64,000 nucleotides of DNA from Stieleria maiorica (GTDB lineage: Bacteria > Planctomycetota > Planctomycetia > Pirellulales > Pirellulaceae): positions 209,774 through 273,773 of the forward strand of contig NZ_CP036264.1 of assembly GCF_008035925.1 (NCBI RefSeq). The letters run 5' to 3'. Shown in pieces: positions 1 to 9,482 of this stretch. The notes under the pieces are model-generated. The model made no database searches, was not told the DNA's origin, and worked only from the letters and a program-made list of their open reading frames with translations. The position numbers and the translations under genes were made by a program. Each line of letters begins with the position of its first letter. Position 1 is the stretch's first letter.

Positions 1-2
1 TC

Positions 3-3000
3 ATTCAGGGCCCCACCGACGCCGGCAAGGTCGCGGTGCTCGATCGGAACAACACCAATCCAGGAAATTATGCGATCGAGTTTACCGGGGGGGACAACAT
101 CACGTTGCGCAACCTGGAGGTGACCGGCGGGTATTACGGGATCTATTCAGGACGGTCGAGCAGCTATTCGAATCGCTTGGAATCAGTGTCTGTCCATAGG
201 AACGCTTCGGAAGGGATTCACTTCGACCGAAACAACTCCTTCGAGATCCAACAGAGTGTGATTTCAGACAACGGTGGAAACGGTGTTTATGTCGTCGACG
301 GAGGCATCTCCCTGGTCGGCAATCGGATTTTCAAGAACGGTCAACACGGGATTTACCTGGCAACCAACGGTGCGGTGGTCCGCGACAACGTTGTCGGTGC
401 GAATCGCAACGCCGGGATGGTGATCGGCAGCTACGGCAGCAGTTCCTTCTGGGTTGAAAACTTAGTAGAAGGAAACCGGGTCACGGGGAATCTGGGTGAT
501 GGTATCGTCGCGCATTATCTAACGCTGGTGACCGGGAATTCCGTCAGCGGCCATCACCAAACCGCCAATGCATCTGCCGGGATTAAACTGGATAACGGCG
601 CGACAGCCCGCAACAACGAGGTCTTCGACAACGAGATCGGCATTCACACCACGGACAGTGCCAGTCTGGTCGAGGGGAACCGCATCTATTCCAACGACTA
701 CGCCGGCATTTATTCCGACGGAAGCCGGGTGCGATCGAACGTCGTGTACGATTGCTATATCGGCATCTATCCTCATGCATCTTCGACGGTCACCGGCAAC
801 ACGATCTACGACTCTTATCTGAGTATCTACGCCTACCAAGCCACCAATAGTGTGGTCGACGGCAACACGGTTTATGCTCCGGACGGCTTCGGTTTTTACC
901 AGCGGCAGGCTCAAAACATCACGCTGACGAACAACATCCTGGCGAGTTCGCGGGGGATTTACTTCCGTTCTGACGCCCAAGTCGGTTTGAACCACGACTA
1001 CAACCTGTTCTATGGATTCGATGGCGGGCCGATCGCTGGATGGCAAGGTTATGGCTATTTCGATTCGTTGGTCGATTACTCCTTGGAGATCGGTCAAGAC
1101 CGCAATAGCAACGAGGGAGACCCACGGTTTGTCGACCCGGACGGTCAAGACGGCATCCTCGGTTGGGATGCGAGTGATGTGGGGGATGCGATCTCGATCG
1201 ATGACGGCGATGTCGGTTTTTCGACGACCGGCACTTGGGAAGTCTACAGCGGTCACACCGGTGGCGACCAATTACGCGCCACCGAAGCGGGGACGGCGAC
1301 ATGGACGTTTACCGACTTGGAGCCGGGTTACTACAAGGTTTTGCGGAACTATCGCAACCTGGACGGAATTTACAATCCATTGTCCGTTTACACGCTCGGT
1401 GATCCGGTTGCCGGATCCGTCAGTTCGGCCATGACAACATTCGTCGCCCGCCAGACGATCAGCGACGAGTGGCTTGCCAATGTCGAAGTGTTCAGCGGAA
1501 CGCTGGAAGTGACGTTGGAGTACACCCAGAACTACGCGATCGCCGATACGATCACGATCCAACGCATGGTTGGTGACGGTGGCGCGGACGACAACTTCCA
1601 CGTGTTCCCGGGTTCCCCGGCAATCGATTCGGGGCGTTTGGAATCATTGTACGACCAGGAACCGCTGCCCCACGGCGGTCGACGGAACTTAGGGGCCTAC
1701 GGCAATACGCCCGAAGCGACACAAAGTCCGTCCGAGGTGGTTCAAGTTCTCTCTCCCAACGGCCTGGAGAAACTGGAGATCGGTAACACCGTCGAAGTGA
1801 GCTGGCGTTATGACGGGGTTCCTTTCGTCGGAAATCGTTCGGATGACTACTCGGCCGCGATTGTTTCGAGCAGTCCGGTGGGTTACTGGCGTCTGTCCGA
1901 AGGGTCGGATACATCGGTTGCGGCCGATGTGACGGGCAGCCATCCGGGCAACTTCGTCGGCAGTGTCGCCCGTCAGCAACCGGATGCTTTTGGTGACAAC
2001 GCAGCGATCGGCCTGGACGGCAGCGGTTACATCGACGTTGCCGACCACGCGGCGTTCGATTCGGATCAGCTGACGTTCGAAGCCTGGGTGGAAATTGGCG
2101 ACCTGGATTCTGGGAATCAGACGGTTCTTTCCAAGGGTGACCACCGCATTTATCGTCAAGGTGATCTCTTACGCGCCTACGTGTCGAATACCGGGTCGAG
2201 CTTGGATGTTTACCGCACGCTGCCTGCTTCAGGCGGCTGGATTCACGTGGCAGCGACTTATGACGGTTCGGTGCTGCGGTTGTACATCGACGGAGAGTAT
2301 GTCCATGGACGCACGCTCAATGGCGACTTACGCGACAACACTTATCCGCTTCGCGTGGGCGCCAACCGGAATGGCAATGAGCGATGGACAGACGGTGTTG
2401 ACGAAGTGGCGTTTTACGATCGCGCTTTGTCTGCCGACGAGATCGCGGCGCACTACGCAGCGAGTCTCAGCAAGTCGCCGGTTCGTGTGGAGCTGGTGGA
2501 AGAATCGACTGGGTCGACGGTGGCTATGCTGGGCGAAGGTCAACTGGGTCGGAGCCTGGACTGGACGATTCCCGATACGGTCGTTGCGGATACGGAATAT
2601 CGACTGCGCGTGACCAATGAACTGGGTACCCAAGCGAGTGATTTATCGGATCAATCGTTCGTGATCGGCAACGGGGGGACGAGTTTCTACGTGAACCTGG
2701 CCGGCGACGCGGACTTGACGGACAACCAGTACACGACGGCCGCCGGCGACAACCGTGCGAGCGGTAAACGGCCGGATCAACCGCTTTCGAGCATCAAGGC
2801 GGTACTGGATCGCTATGACCTGGAGCCCGGTGACACGATCTATGTTGACACGGGCACGTACCAATTGGCGACCAATATCGCGATCAGCGGGAACGATTCC
2901 GGCGTGACCATTCAAGGACCGACCGATGCCGATAAAGTCGCGATACTCGATCGGGCAAACACAGATTTGACGAGTACCGTTTTTGAACTTCTGGGCGCGG

Positions 3001-6000
3001 ATGGGGTCACGATCAAAGACTTTGACATTACTGGAGCCTACCAAGGCGTATCGATTCCGAATGGGCAATCCAGTGACCAAGTAAGTTTGATCAACAATCA
3101 CATATACTCGAACCAGTATATTGGCATCTTTCTGGGTAACCGAAGCACCAATAGCATGATTCGAGGAAATCGAATTCATGACACCGGAACTTACGGGATC
3201 TACGGTAGGCACCTTGGGCATCAAGTTGTCGAAAATGAAGTTTACGCCAATACGAATGGAATCTATTTCGAACAAGGGGGCCGCATCGCAGAGAACGTCG
3301 TTTACGGCAATCTGGATAAGGGGATTCGAATCAACGGCACAGCCGGATCACCGGGCGTTGTGGAGCGAAACATCGTCTACCAGAACGCGAAGTACGGAGT
3401 CGAATCGCTCGGCGTAGATAAGATTATCGCGAATGAAGTCTTTGACCACCCGGATTCGTCGTCTGGGATTTCGTTGGAACAAGGCGAGGCCTACGACAAT
3501 GTCGTCTATGGCAATTACTACGGGATCTATTTCGAGCGTGGCCGAGTCGAACACAATCGTGTGTTCAACAATTACGTCGGGATCAATGCCGTCTCCGGAA
3601 CGGTTGATCAGACGAAGATCAACGCGAATCAGATCTATTCTAATTCAACGGCGATTTGGGTTCGCGGACCGCTGAGCGTGAATACGGGTGATGCGGACGT
3701 TACCAACAACTTGGTTTACGCCAACACCAACACGGGTGTTTATTTCCTTAACGCTCGCAACTCTCGATTCGTCAACAATACCGTCTACCATCCGGTCGGA
3801 ACGGCGGTTGCGTTTGCTCGCGAATCCAGCAATTTTGAAGTCGTCAACAACATCATCATCGTCGAGGCCGGGACGGGGCTTTCGTTAAGCTCAGACGTTT
3901 CCAATTACGCAATCGACTACAACCTTTATCACGTTCAAGCGGGCGCCAGCTTGGGTGCATTCAACGGTGCACATAGCACGCTCGCCGATTGGCAAACCGC
4001 GACAGGGCAAGAGGGGAACTCTATCATCGGCGATCCGGAGTTTGTTGATATCGACGGAGCCGACAATCTTCTGGGCGTATCTGAAACCGGCGTTGACGGA
4101 GGCGTGGATGACAACTTCTTTCGATTATCGGGATCGCTTGCGATCGACCGTGGTGATAGCTGGTCGGCACCGCGAGAAGACATCACCGGGAACTTGCGAT
4201 CAAATGACCCCGGCGTGGCGAACGGCGGCTCAAATGACTACGCAAGAATTGATCTGGTTGCGGATCCGCCCGTCGTTTCCGGAACCCCTCAAACGTGGAG
4301 GTCCGACCGCGCGAGCTGGACGTTGACGCTGCCATTCGCATTTCCTTTTTACGGTACTTCGTACACGACCGTCCAGGTTTCCAGCGATGGTTTCCTTCAT
4401 TTCGCCGGAAGCGATCCTCGGTACGGCGCCCCGTCGGAGGGCGTGTTCTACCGAAATCGCCGCATCGCGGTGCTCTGGGATGACTTCACGACGGCCACCG
4501 AAGACAAAGACATCTATGTGGACGAATCGCAATCCGGAAGGATCACGATCCGCTGGGACGCCACGTCCAGAGCAACGGGTAGCGATGTCTCGTTCTCGGT
4601 AACGCTGCACGAAACCGGAAACGTTCGTTTCGATTATCTCAGCGGTGATCTCGCTTCCCTGAATGCTCTCGTCGGAGTCTCCGCCGGAGACGGTCGTAAC
4701 TATCAGACCTTCGACTTATCAGAATTGGGGGGAGGCGGACTTCCTGAGCCGATGGAAATCGGATTGTCGCCCGGCTTTGTCGACATTGGGGCCTACGAAT
4801 TCCGTGGAGACAGCCGCGATGCGACCGCGCCGCAAATCATCGGTTCCAGCCCGCTGGAAGTCGATACGCAATCGTTGGTCGTGGATCCGATGGGATCGTT
4901 GACGCTGCAATTGAGCGAACCGATCAATGAGATTGATGCGAACTCCGCGGCCGCTTACGAGTTGGTCTTCTTTGGCGTTGATGGATCCTTTGGCACCACG
5001 GACGACCAAACGATTCTGGTGAATCCGAACTATGAGTCTGGTTCCTCGGAGTTGACGCTTTCCTTCGAAGAAATACTAACACCGGGAGAGTATCGCCTGA
5101 GCGTCCTTGGAAGTGCGACCGTTCATGACTTGGCCGGTAATCGACTCGATGGGGCCGGAGCGGGGCAAGCGGGCACTGACTATGTTCGGGATTTTTCGGT
5201 TTTGCAGAACAACAAGCCGATCGCCGACGACATTCAGGTTACCACGGACGAAGACACCTCCGTTCGGTTGACGTTGACCGGAGACGATGGCGACACATTG
5301 GTCGATCAGAGCCTCTCGTTCATTCTGGTTTCGCTTCCCGAGACGGGCGAGTTGTCAATCTCGGAGACGGGTAACGCGATTCTGGCGACGGAACTTCCGC
5401 TCACACTGACATCGCCAGTCCTCCATTTCCGGCCCGACGAACATTTTAACGGTCGAGTCTCGTTCCAAGTTCAGGTGTTCGACGGCTATGGAAGTGTTCC
5501 TAACGCGGGAAATACGAGCGAACCGGGAGTCGTCACCGTCGATGTCGTAGCGGTACCGGATCCACCGGACGCGGATGACCTGCTGCTGAGCATCCCCGAA
5601 AATCTCGTTGCGTCAGAGATTGCTTCGATCCCGTTCAGCGATCCCGATTTGGCCGATCTGATTCCCGACACGCATGTGTTCCGAATTCTCTCCGGAAACG
5701 ACGACAACAGTTTTTCGATCGATCAGAACGGGACGCTCTCAGTCACCACCGGTCATCAACTGGATTTCGAATCCACCAGTTTTAGGCAGTTGACGGTCGA
5801 GGTCGCAGACGCCAGTGGTTTGGCAGACATTTCCACGGTGAGGGTCCAGATCCTGAACCTAATTGAACCGGAAGTGGAAGACGTTCTCATCAATGGTGGC
5901 AGTGCGTTTCGTTCGAACATCGACGAAGTGACTGTTCGATTCAATCAGCTCGTGGAGCTCGATCTTTCTCAAGGCGACGCATTCCAGTTGCGCAACACCG

Positions 6001-6428
6001 ACACGAACCAGACGGTCGAGACCATAGCCGCCGTGAGTAGCGTGGAAAACAAGACCGTGGTCGACCTCACCTTCCTACCGGGCGATTCCGTCGACGCGGA
6101 CGGATCACTTGCTGATGGGCGATACGAACTCGTCGTGAACGCACAACGCGTGTCATTAGGCAGTTTCTTATTGGACGGCAACGGGGACGGCAGCGTTGGC
6201 GACAACTATGTGTTCGGCGCGACAGAAGCGGACAGTTTCTTCCGTTTCTTCGGCGATAGCGACGGTGACGGCGATGTCGACGGTCAGGACTACGGCCGTT
6301 TCGGCTTGACCTTTCTAAAATCGGAGGGCGATCCGGATTTCAACCCCGCCATGGATTTTGACGGCGACGGTGATGTCGATGGACAGGACTACGGTCAATT
6401 CGGTTTGCGATTCCTCCGATCGATCTAA
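3..6428 (+). CDS. Giant exported beta-helix / LamG / cadherin-like protein with dockerin-like C-terminus (5' end outside window)
   Basis: The frame is open from nt 3, and its first residues (IQGPTDAGKVAVLDR) match an internal segment near nt 2910 (IQGPTDADKVAILDR), so the true start lies upstream. Order: a right-handed beta-helix with many NxVxxNxxGI turns (to about nt 1100); a linker ending in HVFPGSPAIDSG; a LamG/concanavalin-like domain (about 1860-2460, VGYWRLSEG); a second beta-helix module (about 2690-3900); a nidogen-like segment (about 4240-4720, FAFPFYGTSYTTVQVSSDGF); Ig-like and cadherin-like domains (about 4800-5860); and a C-terminal pair of calcium loops (DGDGDVDGQDYGRFG and DGDGDVDGQDYGQFG, 6240-6425). 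Such proteins are secreted or surface-bound adhesion or polysaccharide-active proteins. No catalytic site was recognised. The substrate is unknown. Confidence 0.9.
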   Translation: MQGPTDAGKVAVLDRNNTNPGNYAIEFTGGDNITLRNLEVTGGYYGIYSGRSSSYSNRLESVSVHRNASEGIHFDRNNSFEIQQSVISDNGGNGVYVVDGGISLVGNRIFKNGQHGIYLATNGAVVRDNVVGANRNAGMVIGSYGSSSFWVENLVEGNRVTGNLGDGIVAHYLTLVTGNSVSGHHQTANASAGIKLDNGATARNNEVFDNEIGIHTTDSASLVEGNRIYSNDYAGIYSDGSRVRSNVVYDCYIGIYPHASSTVTGNTIYDSYLSIYAYQATNSVVDGNTVYAPDGFGFYQRQAQNITLTNNILASSRGIYFRSDAQVGLNHDYNLFYGFDGGPIAGWQGYGYFDSLVDYSLEIGQDRNSNEGDPRFVDPDGQDGILGWDASDVGDAISIDDGDVGFSTTGTWEVYSGHTGGDQLRATEAGTATWTFTDLEPGYYKVLRNYRNLDGIYNPLSVYTLGDPVAGSVSSAMTTFVARQTISDEWLANVEVFSGTLEVTLEYTQNYAIADTITIQRMVGDGGADDNFHVFPGSPAIDSGRLESLYDQEPLPHGGRRNLGAYGNTPEATQSPSEVVQVLSPNGLEKLEIGNTVEVSWRYDGVPFVGNRSDDYSAAIVSSSPVGYWRLSEGSDTSVAADVTGSHPGNFVGSVARQQPDAFGDNAAIGLDGSGYIDVADHAAFDSDQLTFEAWVEIGDLDSGNQTVLSKGDHRIYRQGDLLRAYVSNTGSSLDVYRTLPASGGWIHVAATYDGSVLRLYIDGEYVHGRTLNGDLRDNTYPLRVGANRNGNERWTDGVDEVAFYDRALSADEIAAHYAASLSKSPVRVELVEESTGSTVAMLGEGQLGRSLDWTIPDTVVADTEYRLRVTNELGTQASDLSDQSFVIGNGGTSFYVNLAGDADLTDNQYTTAAGDNRASGKRPDQPLSSIKAVLDRYDLEPGDTIYVDTGTYQLATNIAISGNDSGVTIQGPTDADKVAILDRANTDLTSTVFELLGADGVTIKDFDITGAYQGVSIPNGQSSDQVSLINNHIYSNQYIGIFLGNRSTNSMIRGNRIHDTGTYGIYGRHLGHQVVENEVYANTNGIYFEQGGRIAENVVYGNLDKGIRINGTAGSPGVVERNIVYQNAKYGVESLGVDKIIANEVFDHPDSSSGISLEQGEAYDNVVYGNYYGIYFERGRVEHNRVFNNYVGINAVSGTVDQTKINANQIYSNSTAIWVRGPLSVNTGDADVTNNLVYANTNTGVYFLNARNSRFVNNTVYHPVGTAVAFARESSNFEVVNNIIIVEAGTGLSLSSDVSNYAIDYNLYHVQAGASLGAFNGAHSTLADWQTATGQEGNSIIGDPEFVDIDGADNLLGVSETGVDGGVDDNFFRLSGSLAIDRGDSWSAPREDITGNLRSNDPGVANGGSNDYARIDLVADPPVVSGTPQTWRSDRASWTLTLPFAFPFYGTSYTTVQVSSDGFLHFAGSDPRYGAPSEGVFYRNRRIAVLWDDFTTATEDKDIYVDESQSGRITIRWDATSRATGSDVSFSVTLHETGNVRFDYLSGDLASLNALVGVSAGDGRNYQTFDLSELGGGGLPEPMEIGLSPGFVDIGAYEFRGDSRDATAPQIIGSSPLEVDTQSLVVDPMGSLTLQLSEPINEIDANSAAAYELVFFGVDGSFGTTDDQTILVNPNYESGSSELTLSFEEILTPGEYRLSVLGSATVHDLAGNRLDGAGAGQAGTDYVRDFSVLQNNKPIADDIQVTTDEDTSVRLTLTGDDGDTLVDQSLSFILVSLPETGELSISETGNAILATELPLTLTSPVLHFRPDEHFNGRVSFQVQVFDGYGSVPNAGNTSEPGVVTVDVVAVPDPPDADDLLLSIPENLVASEIASIPFSDPDLADLIPDTHVFRILSGNDDNSFSIDQNGTLSVTTGHQLDFESTSFRQLTVEVADASGLADISTVRVQILNLIEPEVEDVLINGGSAFRSNIDEVTVRFNQLVELDLSQGDAFQLRNTDTNQTVETIAAVSSVENKTVVDLTFLPGDSVDADGSLADGRYELVVNAQRVSLGSFLLDGNGDGSVGDNYVFGATEADSFFRFFGDSDGDGDVDGQDYGRFGLTFLKSEGDPDFNPAMDFDGDGDVDGQDYGQFGLRFLRSI

Positions 6429-6503
6429 GCCGACTTTCTCAGTTCGCGGCGAAAACGTCACCGTTCACCAGGACCAGTTAGCGGCCCCCTTCGCCATTTC
6501 GCG

Positions 6504-8417
6504 TCACCCGGCCCATTGCCGCAGCCACTTCTCCAGGATCAACAGATTCCACAAGCGGTAGCCGTGGTTGTTTTCCATCCGTTCGTGTTGTCCGACCAGT
6601 CGCTGGACGGCTTCGCGGCGGAAATAGGGTGCGATCCGGGCGTCATCGGCGAGTAGCGTGTCGTGCACCATGGGCTTCAGTTCGTTGCGGAACCAGGAGC
6701 CGATCGGGATCCCGAACCCCATTTTTTTGCGCGTGAAAATCGACTTGGGAATCGTCGATCCGAACGCGTCTTGCAGCAGCAGTTTGCCGCGCCGACCGCG
6801 GAACTTGAGATGCACCGGCAGCGAGGCGGCAAACTCGACGACGCGATGATCCAGCATCGGTTGTCGCACCTCCAGCGAATGGGCCATCGATGCGATGTCG
6901 ACTTTCGTGCACAGGTCACAGGGCAGGTAGGACAGGATGTCGGTGATCGACGCCCGGGTGACGACGTCGCGCCCCTCGCTGCGATCCCAAATCGCGCCCA
7001 GGAACTCGAACGGGTCTTCGCCCGGCAACCGTTCGACAAATTCGCGGGTGTACAGGTCCGCCCGCAACCGTTCGGGAAAAATCTGCAGCCAATTCAAATA
7101 GCGTCGTGCTTCGGGTTGATCGAGGGCTTCGAAAAACCGTTTCGCGCGTCGGGTGATCGAATACTGTTTGTTGTTGTCAGGGAATCGCTGGATCAGTCCG
7201 ATGCCCGGCATCTTGTGAATCGGAAACATCTTCCGCAGTTGCACGCTCAGCCATAGCGCGCGGTAGCGATCGTACCCGGCAAACAGTTCATCGCCGCCGT
7301 CGCCCGAGAGCGCGACGGTGACTTCGCGGCGAGTCAACTCGGACAGGTACCAGGTCGGAACGGCGGACGAGTCGCCGAAGGGTTCGTCATAGTGCCAGAC
7401 CAATTTGTCGATGATCTCCACACCATCGGGCTGGACTTCGAAACGTTGGTGGTTGGTCCCCAGGTGCTCGGCGACTTGGGCCGCGTAGGCGGTTTCGTCG
7501 AAATCGGAGATCGGGAATCCGATGCTGAAGGTGCGGATCGGTGTGTCGCCTTTCTGACGCTGCGCGATCGCGGTGATCAGTGACGAATCGATTCCGCCGG
7601 AGAGAAACGATCCTAGCGGGACATCGCTTTGCAGCCGCAACCGGACCGAATCGGTCAACAGCTCCTGCAGCCGCTCGGCCGCCTCGGCCTTGCTGCGAGG
7701 CACTTCGACGGTGGGGTCGAAATCCCAGTAGCGCTGGACGGTCAGGTTACCTTTTTCGAAGACGGCGACGTGGCCCGGAGGCAGTTTCCGAACGCCTTTC
7801 CAGATCGTTCCGGGATGGGGGACGTATTGATAGGTTAAAAACTCATCGATCGCGGCGGGATCGATTTCGTTGCATACCCCGGGGACGACCGCCAGGGATT
7901 TCAGCTCGCTGCCAAAAACCAATCGACCGCCGACGACGGCGTAGTAGAGCGGTTTCTGTCCGATCCGGTCGCGGGCGAGCACGAGGCGGCTGCGGCGGGA
8001 ATCCCAGATCGCGACCGCGAACATGCCGTTGAGTTCGGCAAAGCAATCGGTGCCGATGTCTTCATAGAGATGCACGATCGATTCACCGTCGCCGTGGGTG
8101 GCAAACCGGTGGCCGCTGCCTTGGAGCCGATGGCGGAGCGATTTGAAGTTGTAGATCTCGCCGTTGAAGACCATCCGCACGCTGCCGTCTTCGTTGGACA
8201 TCGGCTGGGGGGCGCCTTCGACATCGATGATCGAAAGGCGGCGAAAGCCGAGTGCAACGCCGTAGCGTCGCCCCTGTCCATCGCGTTGATCGTTGTCGAT
8301 CCAAAAGCGGTCGTCATCCGGACCACGATGCGCGATCGCATCGGTCATTTTGCGCAACTGCGACTCATCAATCGACAGCGAGTCGCTCTGCCATACCGCT
8401 CCGGTGATTCCGCACAT
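6504..8417 (-). CDS. asnB: Asparagine synthase (glutamine-hydrolysing)
   Basis: A 637-aa protein starting MCGITGAVW, so Cys2 is the class II glutaminase nucleophile. It converts aspartate, glutamine and ATP to asparagine in the cytosol. The N-terminal glutamine amidotransferase domain shows AHRGPDD and NGEIYN. The synthetase domain shows the pyrophosphate loop SFLSGGIDSSL and the later ALSGDGGDELFAGYDRY. The length is normal for the AsnB family. The ATG is 9 nt after the stop of the upstream kinase gene on the same strand, which suggests co-transcription. Related amidotransferases act in exopolysaccharide loci, but no glycosyltransferase lies nearby, so plain asparagine synthesis is the simplest reading. 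Confidence 0.95.
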   Translation of the reverse strand: MCGITGAVWQSDSLSIDESQLRKMTDAIAHRGPDDDRFWIDNDQRDGQGRRYGVALGFRRLSIIDVEGAPQPMSNEDGSVRMVFNGEIYNFKSLRHRLQGSGHRFATHGDGESIVHLYEDIGTDCFAELNGMFAVAIWDSRRSRLVLARDRIGQKPLYYAVVGGRLVFGSELKSLAVVPGVCNEIDPAAIDEFLTYQYVPHPGTIWKGVRKLPPGHVAVFEKGNLTVQRYWDFDPTVEVPRSKAEAAERLQELLTDSVRLRLQSDVPLGSFLSGGIDSSLITAIAQRQKGDTPIRTFSIGFPISDFDETAYAAQVAEHLGTNHQRFEVQPDGVEIIDKLVWHYDEPFGDSSAVPTWYLSELTRREVTVALSGDGGDELFAGYDRYRALWLSVQLRKMFPIHKMPGIGLIQRFPDNNKQYSITRRAKRFFEALDQPEARRYLNWLQIFPERLRADLYTREFVERLPGEDPFEFLGAIWDRSEGRDVVTRASITDILSYLPCDLCTKVDIASMAHSLEVRQPMLDHRVVEFAASLPVHLKFRGRRGKLLLQDAFGSTIPKSIFTRKKMGFGIPIGSWFRNELKPMVHDTLLADDARIAPYFRREAVQRLVGQHERMENNHGYRLWNLLILEKWLRQWAG

Positions 8418-8426
8418 TGGTTCAGA

Positions 8427-9413
8427 TCAGCCTTCATCCAGTTCGGGCAGCACCGATTCGATCGCGTCGATCATTTCGCGCATCGTCTGAAATCGTTCGT
8501 GCGGCTTTTTTCGCAGCGCCCGCATGACGACTTCATCGGCCGCCTTGGGGATGTTTCGCTCCGGGGCCTTTTCGCTCGGCGGTGGCACTTCGCCCGAGAT
8601 GATGTTGCGAAAGGTCTGATCGATGTTGGCACCACGGAACGGTTCGCGGATCGCCAGCAGTTCGTACATGCAAACGCCGACGTTGAAGATGTCGCTGCGC
8701 TCGTCGATGCTCCGCGTGCCTTGGATTTGTTCCGGCGACATGTACAAGGGTGTTCCGGGGCGTTGTCCGCCGCCGGTCAACGTCAGCAATTGCTGCTCGT
8801 CTTCTTCTTTTTGAAGCTTCGACGCGTCGTAACGTGTCACGGTCTGGTCGTCCATCGATCCCCAGACTTTGGCGGTCCCCCAATCGAGCAGGTAGACTTC
8901 GCCAAAATTTCCCAGCCAGATGTTCTCCGGTTTGACATCACGGTGGATCACCCCACGTGCGTGGGCGTAGGACAACGCCAAACAGGCGTCGGCCAGTGCC
9001 GAGATTCGCCGCTGCTGGGGGTAGCGTTTGGCAATTTCGGCGTCACCGCGGGCGATTTGTTTCAGGATTTCAAACAGGTTGATGCCGGAGATCAATTTCA
9101 TGGTGAAATAGATGCCGTGCACCAGGTCGTTCCCGATTTCGTACACCGGGATCGTATTGGGGTGTTGCAGCTGGGCGGTGACCCGAGCCTCGCGCAGCAG
9201 CCGCCGTTTTTCGTTGGGGACGTTGCGGTGATCCGCGTGCAGCATCTTGATCGCGACGGTGCGGCCGGTGACGGGGTCAAAAGCGGCATGCAGCACGCCG
9301 TTTCCGCCGCGGGCGATTTCTCGCATCCCCGAATAGCGGCGGATTCCCGAGGGCAGTTTGCGTGGAAGATCGGGGTCGGTTCCGGACAGGATGATGGTCG
9401 GTTCGTTTTGCAT
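8427..9413 (-). CDS. Hanks-type serine/threonine protein kinase
   Basis: About 328 aa holding little more than a kinase catalytic domain. Visible motifs: glycine-rich loop (ARGGNGVLH), VAIK lysine, catalytic loop HRDVKPEN, DWGTAK in place of DFG, and a MSPEQ activation-segment end. The C-terminal tail ends at ...ESVLPELDEG with no transmembrane helix or sensor domain, so it is a soluble cytosolic kinase. I chose the ATG at 9413 over a TTG at 9425; both have weak ribosome-binding sites. The gene sits between mutL (69-nt gap) and asnB (9-nt gap) on the same strand. The substrate cannot be read from the sequence. Confidence 0.93.
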   Translation of the reverse strand: MQNEPTIILSGTDPDLPRKLPSGIRRYSGMREIARGGNGVLHAAFDPVTGRTVAIKMLHADHRNVPNEKRRLLREARVTAQLQHPNTIPVYEIGNDLVHGIYFTMKLISGINLFEILKQIARGDAEIAKRYPQQRRISALADACLALSYAHARGVIHRDVKPENIWLGNFGEVYLLDWGTAKVWGSMDDQTVTRYDASKLQKEEDEQQLLTLTGGGQRPGTPLYMSPEQIQGTRSIDERSDIFNVGVCMYELLAIREPFRGANIDQTFRNIISGEVPPPSEKAPERNIPKAADEVVMRALRKKPHERFQTMREMIDAIESVLPELDEG

Positions 9414-9482
9414 CACGCTCGCCAATGAAAATAATGGACGCCACCATTCTAGCGCACCCGCAGGGTCTCGGTTAGCCCACCA

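Noticed and set aside
8070..9428. Long plus-strand frame opposite asnB and the kinase
   Set aside because: It spans two well-supported minus-strand genes and has shadow-like composition.
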